Shown one piece after another: positions 16,101 to 28,741 of a stretch of 64,000 nucleotides of DNA (the first letter of the stretch is position 1; every line of letters begins with the position of its first letter). Below the pieces are notes generated by a model. The model was not told the DNA's origin and did no database searches. It saw only the letters and a program-made list of their open reading frames with translations. The stretch lies in contig DF236978.1 of NCBI GenBank assembly GCA_000708835.1, forward strand, positions 280,264 to 344,263. Direction: 5' to 3'. Origin of the DNA: Klebsormidium nitens (Eukaryota; Streptophyta; Klebsormidiophyceae; Klebsormidiales; Klebsormidiaceae). Position numbers and translations under genes: made by a program.

Positions 16101-18003
16101 TTTGCCCATTTTTGCAGCGCTTCTTGAATCGAGTCTGCAAAAGGTTTTTGCGACTGGTCTTGCCCTGTAAACGGTGGTCTTAGTGCTTTCGGGCTGTACC
16201 ATTCTATGGGAAAGATCTGCAAGGCTATAACAGGATCTGAGGCAAACCGAAGCCTGCGACGGGGTTAGAAGACGATCTTGCGAGGGTCCTTACAAAAGAA
16301 CTCTGCTTTTCATCAGACATTGGTTGAAAGGCAGGTCCTTGCTGTTTGGCAAAAAGCCTTTCACCGGATAATCGTACAATATCGGGACAGAGCTACGTTT
16401 CTTTGATGCACGGAGTCCCCACCTGCGTCTGCGTCTCCAACAGTCTCCTCTGCACCCCCTCCCTCTCCTCCGCTGCCGCTTTCAGCTTCGCCTCGCACGC
16501 CCGCTCCAGCGCCGTCCGAATGCTCTCCGCTTCGGACGCCTTCCAGTCCGCCAGCTCCGTCCGGTGCGCCGCCCTGATGTTGTCCACTTTCAGCCTGTAC
16601 TGCTTTTCCAGCACCGAGATCTGCTCCTGCAGTCTCGCCTCCAATTTCTGCAGCTTCTCCTCAGCTTTGCGTGGTGACGTCACGCTGAGCTGGATCTCCA
16701 GCTCGCGCACCTTCCGCTTGTACTCTTCCAGCTCCGCAGAGACCGTCTCCATCTTCTTCCGCATCGTGGTGTCAATCGCGAGGGCTGGAACACGCTTTGT
16801 CGGCGCGCTGGGTTCCGGTTTGGAACTCCTGTCACTACTGTTGCTGCTACGCCTGCGACTGCTTCTGGCTGACTCCGTGATGCTCTGTTTCCGCCCTGAC
16901 CTGACTGTAGGTGGAGCCAAGCTCTGTCCACCTTTGAGGGGTTGCTGAACCTTCCCTAGACCTGCCGTGCTTGACACACCCGCTTCTGCCCAGTCTTGAC
17001 CGTCCCCTGCGCCCACCCCGGTGTCATTTCCCAACGCCCCTAAGAAAAGGTGAGGAAGCACCGGCCGACATATGGCTGCTCTTTGCTCAAAGTCTCCATC
17101 TTTTCCCGCTTGTCCTGCTTGCTGACTCACTTTCCTCACTGTCTTCCCAAATTTACCTCTCGCAACGCCATCCCCAATGCCAGACACTTCTTCTCTACCC
17201 GCTGCCAAAGGTTCTGCCACATTCGCCTTCCTCTCATTGATTCCGTCAATAACCACACCCCCGATGTCACCTGCATCAGTGGCACCTGCTCCCCTTGTCT
17301 CAGCAACCATGGCCCGCAGTCTCTGCTGCACATCTCCATCTAGCTCAGGATTGGTCCGGACACCGCTCAGTTTCTCAACAAAGTCCTTGTCCAAGAGAAG
17401 CTTCAAGTCCTGGTGCATTTCTGGGAAGAGCGTCTCCAGAAGCTGCTCAGGGTCCACCTTTTCGTCCCTGGATCTCCTACTGCGCAGCGGTTGCCATCCT
17501 ACAATCGTCTCTCTGGCCGTCCTGGGCCCCCTCTGTGTGGTGCTCTTGAAGGCCGAAGTGGCAGATCGAGCACTCAATGATTGGGCCCGCTCTCGGTCTG
17601 GCAGCTTGTTCAGCTGACCCAGCTTCAGCAGGGGAACCTTCACCCCCGCCGAGTCCGTCGCTGGAATGTGTGGGAGCGTCGCCTCACTGCTTCTCGCTTC
17701 CTTCCCTGACTGCGCCATGTCATCTTCAGCACCACCTGATGCTGCTGCAACCCTCCGTTCCTTCAAAAAGGGGGCGGGATCAAAATGGGGCTTTGCTGAG
17801 CTCCCTTCGTTATAGACAGTTCGAGCTGTCACTTTTTCCTCTGCGACGCCCCTGAAATGGATGCTGGGGGGAAACCCTTTCGCAGCACCGCCAAAGGCTG
17901 CTTCTGCTCGTTTTCGAGCCTGAATGCGGTGATGAGCAACAGGGTCCGAGCAATGCTCTGGGGGGCAGTACGCATTAGGATCTGGACACCCGTGCCAGTC
18001 CAT
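13198..18003 (-). CDS. Coiled-coil protein with Ser-rich C-terminus, 5 exons
   Basis: Exons on the minus strand: 18003-16423, 16047-15859, 15299-15117, 14487-14234, 13483-13198. Phases agree throughout (0,0,0,2), giving about 830 aa. Start ATG at 18003; stop TAA at 13200-13198. The first ~400 residues look disordered and charged. Residues about 405-590 form a heptad-rich coiled coil rich in E, K, R, Q and L (for example the EEYKRKVRELEIQL stretch). The C-terminal ~240 residues are Ser/Arg-rich and hold a duplicated segment (GTYSSVPDGSQTERT and GTSSVLPSGAQTERT). There is no signal peptide or membrane span. I do not recognise the family; a cytoskeletal or centrosome/basal-body role is only a possibility suggested by the architecture. 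Confidence 0.8.
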
Positions 18004-18638
18004 TTTGCAGGCAGAAGAAGAGTGACAAAATTGAGATTACTCGTTGCTTCCATCTACTCCAGACTCACAGAATGCAGAGCCAGAGGGTACTCAAAAGCAC
18101 AGTCCTTCCTTGCAGGATCGCTCGACTACTCCCTTTCAAGAAATCTATTGCACTATCGGGAACCCTAATTGCGAATACGTTTGACTCTTCCCTCTGCAGG
18201 GTCCCTTACATATCCAACGACGGTATGGTCACTTCCAATGCATGCCGGGAGCCATGCTTCTGTAGACTCTAGATCAGAGTTCCTCACAAGATCCGGTCCT
18301 ATGAAAGGAAGCATCTTTCACCTCAGCCTTCAGAAATCTGGCGAGCCTGACTCAAGTCTGAAGCTGCATTGAAGCTGAAATCCTTTGGTAACCCGGGTTA
18401 TGTTGGTGTTAAGCACCCCTGAGCAAAATCTACATGAACCGGTCGTAAACCCCTTAGCAGCGCGCTGAGACTCATCTCCCGGGAAGGTTTATCCGGGCAG
18501 ATGCCAGAGGGGACTCTCTGATCACCTGAGGTCACGCCGCCTCGATTCTGCCCCTCGGTGTTTCTCTAATTAACTGTGCAAGTTGCACTGGCACTGGCAG
18601 CGGCAAAGTGACGCCTTCCTGAAGACCTCTTCAAGACA
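18004..18638. promoter_or_regulatory. Divergent promoter region, coiled-coil gene (-) and CPBP gene (+)
   Basis: The 635 bp between two start codons facing away from each other must contain both promoters and 5' UTRs. No clear TATA box or strong palindromic site stands out. Open frames in it are short and unsupported. Confidence 0.45.
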
Positions 18639-21591
18639 ATGGCGCAAGCGTCGGCTGGAACGCTCCGGACCCAACTGCACCTAGCTCGGATAGAAGCAAA
18701 GCTCTCTAGAGATGAACGTCATAGTATCGATTATCACCCAAGCAACGCCATCGGGCCTGCCTCACTGCAACTGAGCAGGTTTCTCTTAAACAATTGGAAG
18801 CGGAGAAACAGCGCAGAAGAGAGTGGTAGAGGTTTTGAGTGCCTACATGAAAGGAGTCGGCAATTACACGCTGGCAAGCTTGGGGGAATGGGTGGCAGGC
18901 CCACTATCGAGGCCGCGGCACAGCGAAGGAGGCAAGGGAAAAGGACAGCTGACAATGCTGGTGAGAAACAGCTTGCGGGAAGGCGGTTCGCGCGCCCTTG
19001 TAGTACACTCTTCCTGTAGACCCTGTATGTGCCGGGTGGGCCAAGTGTTGTGGCCTTGTTGTCAGCAATGCAGTGGAGTCGTGTGGCTCACTTGAGGATG
19101 TTGGGAAGTTCCTCCGGAAGAAGTTGGGGCGATAGTCGGGGTGCGATTGTGTACCAGTCCAATGCTGAAGATCCGTAACGTTCCTTGCTGTTCTCCGATG
19201 CGCAGCTGTCTGTCACTACCTTTCCAGGACCGCTCACTCGCTTCCTACTCAGAGCATTGCCCTCACGTTTGCAAAACAACCATGGCAGCTTATGCATGAA
19301 GCCCGTGACTAAACGAGCACCTTCATTCAACTTACAGGCACCATTGCCTCTACCCCCCCATCTCCTGAACTGCTTCAACCATCCCCTTCCCCAACCACAC
19401 CCCCAAACGAGACCCCCTTGGAACCGGAGCCGGAGGCTCCCCCGATCCCAAGTAGAGAGCAAGTTTTGAAGGCCTGTACAGTCACCAGTCTTGGCATCGG
19501 CGCTGCGGGGCTGGGGCTGCGGACGGCGTTCCATGTTGCAGCAACAGCGGGGTTGCCTGTGAATGATTGTAGCGGACTGCTGCCGGGTAAGGAGCTCATC
19601 ATTATTGTGCAACTGAGATTTCCATGAAGGCATTGCAAATGATTGACTGGTTTCACTGGCAGGTCCTGAATTATGAAAGAGTTTTGAAGATTTACCATAC
19701 ACCAAGAGATATCTATGTTTCTAAATATTTGAAACGAATGGTGCTCCTCTTCTACGGTCTCGTCTTGGTCCAGGCAGTAAGGTGGGCCGGTCGCCAAATT
19801 GCCACTGGGTTATGTCGCTCTGCTCGAAGGTTTGAGACTGCCCTTTTTTTTTTGGTTGACTACTGTCTCCCAAGTAGTGCCTTACCAATCTTTGTCTTAT
19901 TCGGTCTGATCTCTTATATTGGCTTCCCTTCGCAGTTGCATTCGACCTTCAAGACATTCTGCCAACCGTTGCCATCATTGGAGGCGTTTCCGCAGTGCGC
20001 TGGTTGCTTCTAGCAACATGGAAAGAGTTCAGGGAGTCCAGTGAGGCGTCAAACCGACAAGTGAGCTAGTGTGGCCTCCATTCCAGCAAGGATCCGTATG
20101 TGGCTTTCTTAAGAAACAGGCAAGGAGCAGCTCCCTGCTTGCATTCTAGCCTTTAATTTGACAAGTTGTACTCTCAACCGTAAGAATCAGATCAGGTATA
20201 CCCCTCCTTCACCACCAGACTGCCATTAGTGGCCCGCACTTCAGACTGCGGTCGTTAGGGGGGTTCCAATACAGGTATCAACAGTCTATCTGAACTTTGA
20301 TGCCGTTGAAAAAATCAAGCAGTTGGGCAGCCACGTACATTCAGATTCCGTACACATCGCTGTAAGTGGGCTCCTGCGACTGCTATTCTTTACATCTCTA
20401 AGATTGACCAGTGATCTCCAGAACCTTCAAGGCGTTACATCCTAGCAGTAAGAGCAATGCCGAAGCTGGAAAGGGTGGGGAAAATATAAGCGAGACAACA
20501 AGAAGTCCGCAATCGGGAAATTGGGTCGAATCTGCTTCCGGTTCATTTTCGCATCCTTTTCAACTCCGCTCTGTACCTTTATATTTTCGACCTGTTCCAA
20601 GTCCACGTCCTCTTCCATGTAATGATGGAACACGTTGTTGGTCCTGATGCAGCTTCTTACCTCGCTAGAGCTGCCGGACGTCTTCTTACTCGGACTACTC
20701 CCGGGACTCAGTGAGGTACGTTCCCTAAACGGGCTTACCTCTTCGTTTCCATTTTATCGGTTCAAGTGTGTCGGAAAGCTGTGCGGCTTATGAATCCGCG
20801 GTCTCTCGAGTCTCAATCGACAATCGACAAGCAAAAGGTCAAGATTAGCCGCCAGCGCCCTCTATGTGTTTGTGACCGGAATGTGTGGCACTCCCAGCTC
20901 AACGGAATGAAGCGAGCATCTTAGGCACCTCTCACAGACTCCGACCTTTCTCACGATCAGTACTGGCCATCAAAGTTGGCCGTTGCATCGGCTGTCTCGA
21001 TATTCGATCGGGAGAGTCGTGACCGAAATCTCCTCTCTCATGCGTAGGAGCTCCTCTTTCGAGGTTTTCTGGTGCCAGCAGTCTCCCCCGACTGGAAAGG
21101 CGCGGTTGTTGCCGGGGCCGTCTTCGGCGTTTTGCACATAAGCGGGGGTCGGAACGTGGCCTTTGGGGCTTGGTGAGAGACCAGTCCCTCGCTTCGACAA
21201 GCTTTGGCAATCGGTAGAAGCTTATCGGCTTTCCGTGCTCGTCGTAACTTTGGGTCCTATCGGATTCATGTTATTCGGATGCAACGGCAGGCATCTGTCG
21301 AATGGCGTTTTGTAAGCGCTGAACGTAACTTCTCCATGACTAGTCTGTCCTGTTTGATTGGAGAAAAAAAGGTCATCTTCGTAAGCTAGATTTTGCGCAA
21401 TCAGAATCGAGAGGGTTATGCAGACGGTCAGCCCGAACTTCACATTTTGCAGGGCAAGTGCAGTCGGAGTTGTTTACGGCCTCGGGGCACTCAGCACACA
21501 GAACCTTGCCGTGCCAGTCGTGGCCCATATTTTGAACAACATCGTAGCTGGCATTGCTTGGAAGCTACGGCACGCTCGACCTTCGCCTTGA
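18639..21591 (+). CDS. CPBP-family intramembrane metalloprotease (Abi/CAAX-like), 7 exons
   Basis: Multipass membrane protein of the CPBP (CAAX protease and bacteriocin-processing) family, related by sequence to plant, probably plastid, members; substrate unknown. Exons: 18639-18960 (least certain), 19338-19586, 19936-20060, 20275-20361, 20653-20715, 21048-21172, 21453-21591. Phases agree throughout, giving 369 aa. All three family motifs are present. EExxxR is split across the exon 5/6 junction (LSE | ELLFRGF). FxxxH is FGVLH. HxxxN is HILNN. These supply the metal-binding and catalytic residues. Hydrophobic segments include VTSLGIGAAGLGLRTAF and VAIIGGVSAVRWLLLA. The N-terminal ~110 residues are basic and could be a transit peptide. 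The only doubtful part is exon 1, chosen because its GTGAGA donor gives the right phase. Confidence 0.87.
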
Positions 21592-22582
21592 TTGTCACCG
21601 ATCAATCTCGAAAACTTAGTGGATAAAGCCCATGTATAGATTGTTACCGAAAGGGGGTTACGATATCGAACATTGCGGTCAACCTCTGTCATCAGTATTG
21701 GGGCTCGGGTGGTTACGGTTGATCGGAAGTCTGGACTTGCGCGACTGTCAATAAGCGCAACAAGCGGGTCCGGGTTCAATTGGCCGTTGAGCCGTAGACC
21801 AATAAACGTAAGTGTGCGCAATGCACCGTGAGGATGCTGTCTGCGGCGCTGGCTTGCAGGCATTTGACTCACTCAGTATTTCATGACACAACGAAGTTTT
21901 GCGCAATCGTTCCAAGTATGACATCCTCTAGCCCGCTGTACATAATGTTGAACAAAGTATGTAAAACCGACCTCACAAATGATGCCGATCTCGCGGGTGT
22001 TGTACAAGAATGCAAACTCATACCGTTACACAAGATACGCGGTCGAATGGTCGGGACTATCGTGATCATTGTTCAAGGACAGGATCGCCGGTGGCACGTG
22101 TCATGTGCTATACTGATTTGCATATGGTCATCTCGACATTAATTCTCCAAGTCTGCACCAAGTATTTGAGTATTGCGTGAACGCCATTGTTAACAAGTGT
22201 ATGAGCTACGATGAGTCGGCCGACAAAACGAAGAATTGTGACGACAAGCATTCACAACAGATCCGATCCTTTCAGTTTGAGTTCCGACCATCAAACGTCT
22301 TATGAGTCTGGACTAGACATCCGGATATTAAGTCGAGGGTCATGACTCAAACGCCTGAGCACTCGCACGTACGGTCGTACAATTCTCAGGCAGCTGAAGT
22401 CAATGTTACTCTAGCTCAGTGAGTGGTCGATCATGAACAGAGTATTGTCTCAATCAAAAGAGGACGATCAGAAACCTTTGAACTTCGAAATAGGATTCCG
22501 AGCTGCAGTGTACTATAGCGTGCGGCTAGCCAAGCTGCCCAGCAGTCTGCCTGAGCGAGCTAAGAATCGACATGCCCCAGAT
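21592..22582. other. Convergent intergenic region
   Basis: Region between the stop codons of the CPBP gene (+) and the membrane-protein gene (-). It would contain the two 3' UTRs. I see no supported coding or RNA feature. Confidence 0.55.
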
Positions 22583-24791
22583 TCACGGTACGTGCTTATC
22601 CTTTGCATGCTCAGGCTTAGCGATCACAGAATCTAGCAATTCATTTTCTGTCTGGCTGCTATTTTCGTAGTCCTCGAACTGTTCCCTGATCAGCCAGTCT
22701 AGGTATGCCGGCATGAACGCCACAGCAAACATCAAGCCGACCATACAGGCCCCGTAAGTTGTGCCTGCGCCTGGACTAGTGGCGTACCCTGCTTGCCCCA
22801 CGTTCTGCAACGCGATCTGGACCAGGAACAGCAGCACCATGACCTTCGGGTAGAAGGGACTCTGAAAGAATCTCGAAGGAGACGCGAGGAGGTATGATGT
22901 GGCTCGAATCATGCTGAAAACGCCTACGAGGGTCAGCACGCAGCCAGCCGAGATGCCTGAGCCGCTCACGGCAACGAAGAATGGCCCTGCCGGAGGGGAC
23001 ACCGGCTGCATTATATGAAAGAGGAGAAGAATCAGTTTGAAATGTCCTTCTTGTCAAATCCTCCATCTTCAAGAAATGAGACTTCCTGAAGAGGTCATTG
23101 TCCTCAGGTCCTTTCAATGATACTGGTACATAGGTCCTGAAGGTCGAAGCACTGGATATTGCATTGAGAAACGCAGGGAGCAGTGCTCGCAGTCAAGAAC
23201 TCCGGAAAGACGTCTGGAGGTCACTTGGTTTCAGTCTCGTCACAAAAATGGTTGGCCCACTTCAAAACCAATGCAGAAGCTCAAAGAGCTCCTATGCTTG
23301 CTATCCACTCTCTGAAAGCGTTGATTGAGCGGTAAGTACTTACCTCCCGATAGCGGCTACCTCCTCGTGCAGAACAGACGATGATGTTTAGCAGAAGCTG
23401 TGAGGCCCCAATCAGGAACAAGAAGAGACTCCAGAGCAGCATGTACAGGGGCGCCACAACGGGCGAAGCTGTCCCACTGTCAACGTTCGCTTGTAGACGG
23501 AAGACCTTCTGTGAGAAGAAGATCTGGGACCACTGCAGAGCTGCGTTGTAGCTGACCCCTCCAGTTATCTCCTGCACGTAGATGAATTGAGTTATAGATC
23601 TGCCTGGAGCATATATTAGTATGCGAAATGAACAGCTATGAATTCTTTATGAGACATTTTGTCGCTTCAACATCGCCAAATCATGCACGCCTAAAGATTC
23701 TTCGACGAATCAGAAGAGCTTGTGGGACAGTGACTTACCAGGACTGTAACGATCAAAGATGTACGAGCTGATAGTCCTGCATAAATGCTACCCTCTATGG
23801 TTGCTTCGAGGAACACCGGATATGCGACAATCTGCACTTTTGTAACACTTCAGTCAAAATAATTCGAGTACAACGGCAAAGCTTGAGCAGCAGAAATGTC
23901 ATAACGACTATGAAGCAATCTTTCTTGACAGTCCAGAATGTGCATTGGTTCTGTGATCGGATAGAGGCACTTGAATGAAAGATTGTCCACGTGTTAAATC
24001 AGCATCAGATCTCGAGCTACAGATCTGTCGTTAGACCTATACTGGCGTCAGATCTATAGAACATTACGAACAGGCTATTACCACAAAATCAAGCAACAAG
24101 GTGGATATGGGATGGATATTGAGATCTCACCCACACGGGCCAGCTCAACGTTGTGACGATTGCGACAATTATGTTTACAAGGCTGAAGGTCTTCTGCGCT
24201 CGTGATCCATCCAAGCCAGCTTGTGACTTGTTGCTTGGCAAGGGTAACAGAAGCTTCAATCCGCATCCAAGGCCTAGAAGCGCTGAGAGGCATTGCAAGG
24301 TCCCTGCCTGCACAGCCGGTCATCACTAAATTTAAACGCATTCTATTTGAAAGAAGAAGATGTGCACGGTCAGCTAAAAGCTTCAACTTCCTTTTGCAGC
24401 TTCAGTTTATCGTCAACATGGAGTTTGAAGAAGGAAGAAAGCAAGGTGTAAGTTCTTCCAGAGCAGTGTAGCTTTCAACGACATCAAGCAGGACCTACAT
24501 ACAGCAGATAACCTTGCATTCAAAGCCGCCGATCTGACTGGAACAGATGAAAGCTGGCTCTTCAAGACAAAGTAAATGACGTTTTTGACTTACCAGTAGT
24601 AAGTATCCGAGTGGGAACAAGCCAGACCTTCCACTCCATTGCGCCGACGAAGGCCAAGGAATTGATGAGACGGCGTTTATCCTTGTGATTCCCTCCACGA
24701 GCAACAGAACTGAGAATAGAGAAAGTAGACCACCAAAATGTGCTTGCTTCGTCAACGTTGCTGTATCAAGAAGTCTACTCTCGGACGCCAC
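22583..24791 (-). CDS. Multipass membrane protein of unknown family, 5 exons
   Basis: Exons on the minus strand: 24791-24594, 24307-24131, 23831-23739, 23571-23344, 23005-22583. Every intron is phase 0 with GT-AG borders, giving a complete 372-aa product (66+59+31+76+140). About seven or eight hydrophobic spans can be seen: near residues 20-40, 60-85, 110-130, 145-157, 180-210, 235-265, 280-300 and 315-335. Between spans there are short hydrophilic loops. The last ~40 residues are polar and acidic (FEDYENSSQTENE) and probably cytosolic. There is no obvious signal peptide. I do not recognise the family; it could be a transporter or receptor-like protein, but no diagnostic motif is visible. Five in-frame joins make a false gene very unlikely. 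Confidence 0.82.
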
Positions 24792-27700
24792 GGCTCGTCT
24801 GATTCGACATCGGTCGCCGCATTGCCTTGAGTTGGAGGCGCCATTATGCCTTCTTAACGTTGTCTCCAGCCTCAGCGTTCAAACAAAGAACGGAAACGAG
24901 AGCCGAACTTGGCCATCATTGGCCATCAATTGCGTGCATAGATCCCCTAAAATCTTTCTCCACAAGATCAAAAACGGCCCTTGAATCGTAGTTGCTTCCA
25001 GAGCTTTGCTGATTGCTGTTTAAGAAAGTTCATCCCTTTGCTGAAACGTTGTACTTTCCTCTGTGCACATATCTCAAGCTTAAGATCGGAGACGCGGAGC
25101 TGCGGATGCGCAATCTGGTGCCAAGCCAAGTGTTTCTCCTCCCTGATCAGGAGCGCCTGAGCATCAATGCAGAGCCAGACTTGTAGCTCAATTCCTCATA
25201 TCCTTAGGAAAGATGCTTGTGATCAGCTTCGTTCAATCTTTATTTGAAAGTACTGGCGGGAGATGACGGGATTGGCGCTCCTTCGGGCGTCTGAAATGCA
25301 CCGGCTAGACTCGCTCTTCTAGTTGCGTCCGAATCGGGCTCGGGCAGTGGTCCGGGCGTACGTACGACTTGTCGGACAGCTCGATGACGCAATCCGGTTA
25401 CACTTGTCTGCACCAGGAGCATACTAAGAGCTAGAGTCCTGCTAATATGTCAGAAGCAAGAGCTGGAAGCCTGACCCCAAATGATCTGCTGCCATCGAAG
25501 CTTCGAATTTGTCCTCTGTTGATAATATTTCAGTCATATTACAACAATGATGTTCACATTCCATATGTTGAAACATGCATGTAACGTGAGGGCCTATTTA
25601 AGCTGTCAGCAACGTATCTGTCGTCATGCTCGAAATACGTCTCTCCAGGCAAGATGACGTCAGCGATTCCACAGTCAGTTCGTGAAGTCGCTGATGACTG
25701 CTACGTATACATACTGTCACAGTCAGTCAGCTGTCCAATTTTTGAACACAGTTTGCAACTCCCCCAGCATTCAAGACATCAAGATCGAAGCAAACTGCTC
25801 CAGCAATCGCCTGCGGATTTAACCGCTTGCGAAAGGAATGGACAAGCGACGGGTTTTCTTGGTTCCTGGGAATCAACTACGGTGACCCACATCCTATCTG
25901 ATAAGGCCTCCGTTTTCTGCGGCAGATTTGTGAGTTGATGGATCAGTGGTTTTTCCACCCAGCCGATGTCTGCAAGGTGAGGGCTGAGAATTTGTGTGGA
26001 TCAGTGTCCGAAGTTGACTGGGGCCAGATCCTAATAACTCACGTGCGAAACTCTGAGATCACACTGGAAACTTAGCAACTTCAGGACGTATGTCTCTGTC
26101 GAACAGCGGATTGCCAAGTGTCATCATAAGCCGGCCGCGCCGCAGACCATTATTGGGCCTGAAAGCTAATAGGCCAGTCAGTCTGTGGGAGGCCCACAAT
26201 ACTGAAACGCGGCCTCCTGATGTATCCGAACCAAGGTGAGAAGCTTCAGTCTGCATACCTCAAACCGCAAATCTGCTTTGAAGGTATCAGAATACTTCAG
26301 GTCTGGATTTATCTGGCAATCTTTTTCTTTCTGTCAGCCGTCAGTGTCTTTCATATCTAATATATATAGATCCGGCGCACTGAAAGTCTGCTGTTCGTAC
26401 GCGTCCGACACCTAGTAGTCTGCTTCAATACCATCCAAAGGGCATCACCCTTTGTTCTAATCTCACACGCGACGCTGTGCTTTCGAGACCATTTCGAACT
26501 CTAATTGGAGGCCCACATGACGTGTTGGCAGTACTACGTGACATTCGCAAATGAGATGCTCAAACTGGGTCGAGAAATGACGGTATACATACGGAAGCTG
26601 GCCGGCTGGCGGGCTGGCGACGACTCAAGACGGTGCAAGCGGACGGCCGGTACGAACGTGCAGACACGAGAGAAGAGATATCTATGGATGAATAGATTGC
26701 GAAGACGAGGAACGAACTCAGAGGCCGCTTGAACGTCTGGTTTGTTGGCGTCAAGGGAGCAGAAAGGTACTGCCGGGCCACCTTGACATCAACTAGGACT
26801 GGCAACCCGTTGGCAATATTTTAATTTTTAAGCTGCAAGGAGTACGACGTATCACACGAAATTTTCAATGCAACGGAGGCACATGACTAGGATGTTCATC
26901 TCACTCTTTCTAGACGTTTCGCGTGACCTCTTCAGTTGACGAATATGGGGCGTGTTAGAGTTCGTGCGTCTGTGACGCCTGTGTGACGTCTGTGACGCAC
27001 GATTTTCTGTTCGAACAGAAAGATTCAGAAATTGGCCGGCAGCTTTGCTACACGGCAAACTGCGGATTTGCGCTCGGGGTAGATGATCACAGTGCTCGGC
27101 CAAACATGTGGCCGTGGAAGCTTGGCGCCCATATAGTGTAATACGTGCTTTCCGCCAAATTAGCTCTTCAATCGAATGGCTCAATCGGCGGCCTGTTGAC
27201 AACATCAACCGGCGGCTTCCAGCTCGAGCTCCCTTGTGGCTTGCAATTGAAACTCGTTCTGTTGCGGAAGAAAGTCTCTGCACACCATCATCACAACATG
27301 ACCTCAGCAGGCAGCGCCGCACGTGTCCTGCCGGCCGCGGCCGGGCGCCGCGCGCCCGAATTGAATGCGGCCCGGCGATCGGACGGTCCCATCTCCGACC
27401 GTACAACCACCAATCGGTCCAATGATTGGCGGGGATGATTGACGAACTGGATTCCCCGGGTCCGGTTTGTGAACAATTTGCCGCTCCGCGTGGTGACCGG
27501 TAGACGTCCCTCGGATGCTTCAGCGATGATAGCGGATCAAATGATTCCAGTATCGGACCTGCGGTCGTCATCTCGTCACCATCTGGACTCAGGTAAGATG
27601 GAATGTTGCAATGCGGTGACATCGACTACCTTATGTCGGCCTCCTCTCCCTTGAGTACACCGTGACCGAGAACCTGCAGAAATTCGCTCTGGGTGAGCTC

Positions 27701-28042
27701 TGGGGCAGCTTTTCAGCTTTCTTGGCGCGCTGCCCTTTCCAGGATAAGAAGGTCGCTTTTCTGGAATACAGGCCGCTTGGCAACTGGTGGTCCTTCAAGG
27801 TCAATAGCAACATCAGTGCAAGACAGATTGGGTTGGTTCACAACAGTGATTGCGACAGCTCTGTGAGCAACGACACCGATTCTTTCGCTTATCAGTGTAA
27901 TAAAATGCTGCAGCTTCCCTCCTTGCCTCAGTGTTGCTCTCAATACAAGCACCTGTACAAAAGCTGCTGAGATCTAACTGCAAGGAAGCTCCCTTGTAAC
28001 ATATTGTAGATGTTGCCGAGTAAGCGTTTGTCAGAACAAAAA
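24792..28042. other. Gene-poor region between divergent genes
   Basis: About 3.2 kb upstream of both the membrane-protein gene (-) and the GNAT gene (+). It contains scattered GC-rich palindromic patches (near 26125 and 27332), a short run of TGACG-type direct repeats near 26970-27000 that resembles bZIP-type sites, and AT-rich stretches. The longest open frame (26852-27622, minus) has no domain, no splice signals and low-complexity Arg/Ser content, so I do not call it. A plus-strand frame at 27662-27970 is also unsupported but could be transcribed leader of the GNAT gene. Confidence 0.5.
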
Positions 28043-28741
28043 ATGGACCGCTACAATGTCAAGATCTTGTCCGACGGCCCTGATCTAGATGCTGCGCTGG
28101 CACTGCTGTATAACGTGTACGTCAAGGAGATGAAATGGAAACCAGACCCACGCAACCCTGCGCGCATCAGAATCGACGGCAATCGGTTGGTTGACTCTAG
28201 GGATCAGTTTGCCACCTACTTTGGGCTCTTTGAAGGCGGCGAGCTTGCCGCGTGCTGCCGGATCTGCGCTCCATGGAATGGACGGTTTGAAGTGCAGTGC
28301 TACAACGTGGCAGCGGACTTGTCGATCCTTGACAACATGGAGAATCTTGTGGAGCTCAACAGGCTGGCCGTGCGCAGAGTGTCAAGGGGGCGCGGGTGCA
28401 TTCTCAGGCTCCTCATTGGGGTGGCGACATACTGCAGGGACAGGGGCCTCATGATTGTGGGCGGGCCGGCATCCCCGGTTGTTATCCATATTTTGAAGAA
28501 GATTCAGTGGCCCGTCGTGGAAGGCTGCACCTTCAAGTATGAGAGCAAGGACCCTTTTGTTTGCCAGCTCTTCCTTGTGACGAGCGCGGATCAGATAAAT
28601 AGGTCCATAGCCATCGCGTCTCAATTGGTAGCGGAGAAAGAGGCTCGAACGAGAACGAGGGGTTTTGCAAGCGCACGGACCGTTCTGCAGAAGTTTTGGT
28701 GGAACATCATGGTACTGATAAGTACGTGGTATAAGAGCTAG
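28043..28741 (+). CDS. Intronless GNAT-fold N-acyltransferase, LuxI/FeeM-like
   Basis: Single-exon protein of 232 aa from ATG 28043 (AAAAAATGG context), or 243 aa from ATG 28010. The layout resembles the autoinducer-synthase/N-acyl-amino-acid-synthase branch of the acyltransferase superfamily. An N-terminal segment ends in YNVYVKEMKW, followed by a loop with DGNRLVDSRDQ, a strand ATYFGLFEGGELAACCRI, and the ELNRLAV motif at the position of the conserved Glu-x-x-Arg of LuxI-type enzymes. A helix (GCILRLLIGVATYCRDRG) and an IVGGPASPVV strand follow, in the place where such enzymes bind the acyl donor. Known family members make N-acyl homoserine lactones or N-acyl amino acids; the product here cannot be read. 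All its multi-exon neighbours contain introns, which together with the family's bacterial distribution suggests horizontal transfer (inference). Confidence 0.75.
   Translation: MDRYNVKILSDGPDLDAALALLYNVYVKEMKWKPDPRNPARIRIDGNRLVDSRDQFATYFGLFEGGELAACCRICAPWNGRFEVQCYNVAADLSILDNMENLVELNRLAVRRVSRGRGCILRLLIGVATYCRDRGLMIVGGPASPVVIHILKKIQWPVVEGCTFKYESKDPFVCQLFLVTSADQINRSIAIASQLVAEKEARTRTRGFASARTVLQKFWWNIMVLISTWYKS

Noticed and set aside
16346-16948. 200-residue plus-strand open frame (Ser/Leu/Cys-rich)
   Set aside because: It is the antisense shadow of the coiled-coil exon 16423-18003.
26852-27622. 256-residue open frame on the minus strand
   Set aside because: No domain, Arg/Ser/His-rich mix, no splice or start context, and it spans a GC-rich patch where open frames arise by chance.
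28010-28741. Claim that the GNAT gene makes a quorum-sensing lactone
   Set aside because: Only fold-level motifs are visible; the product cannot be deduced from sequence alone.
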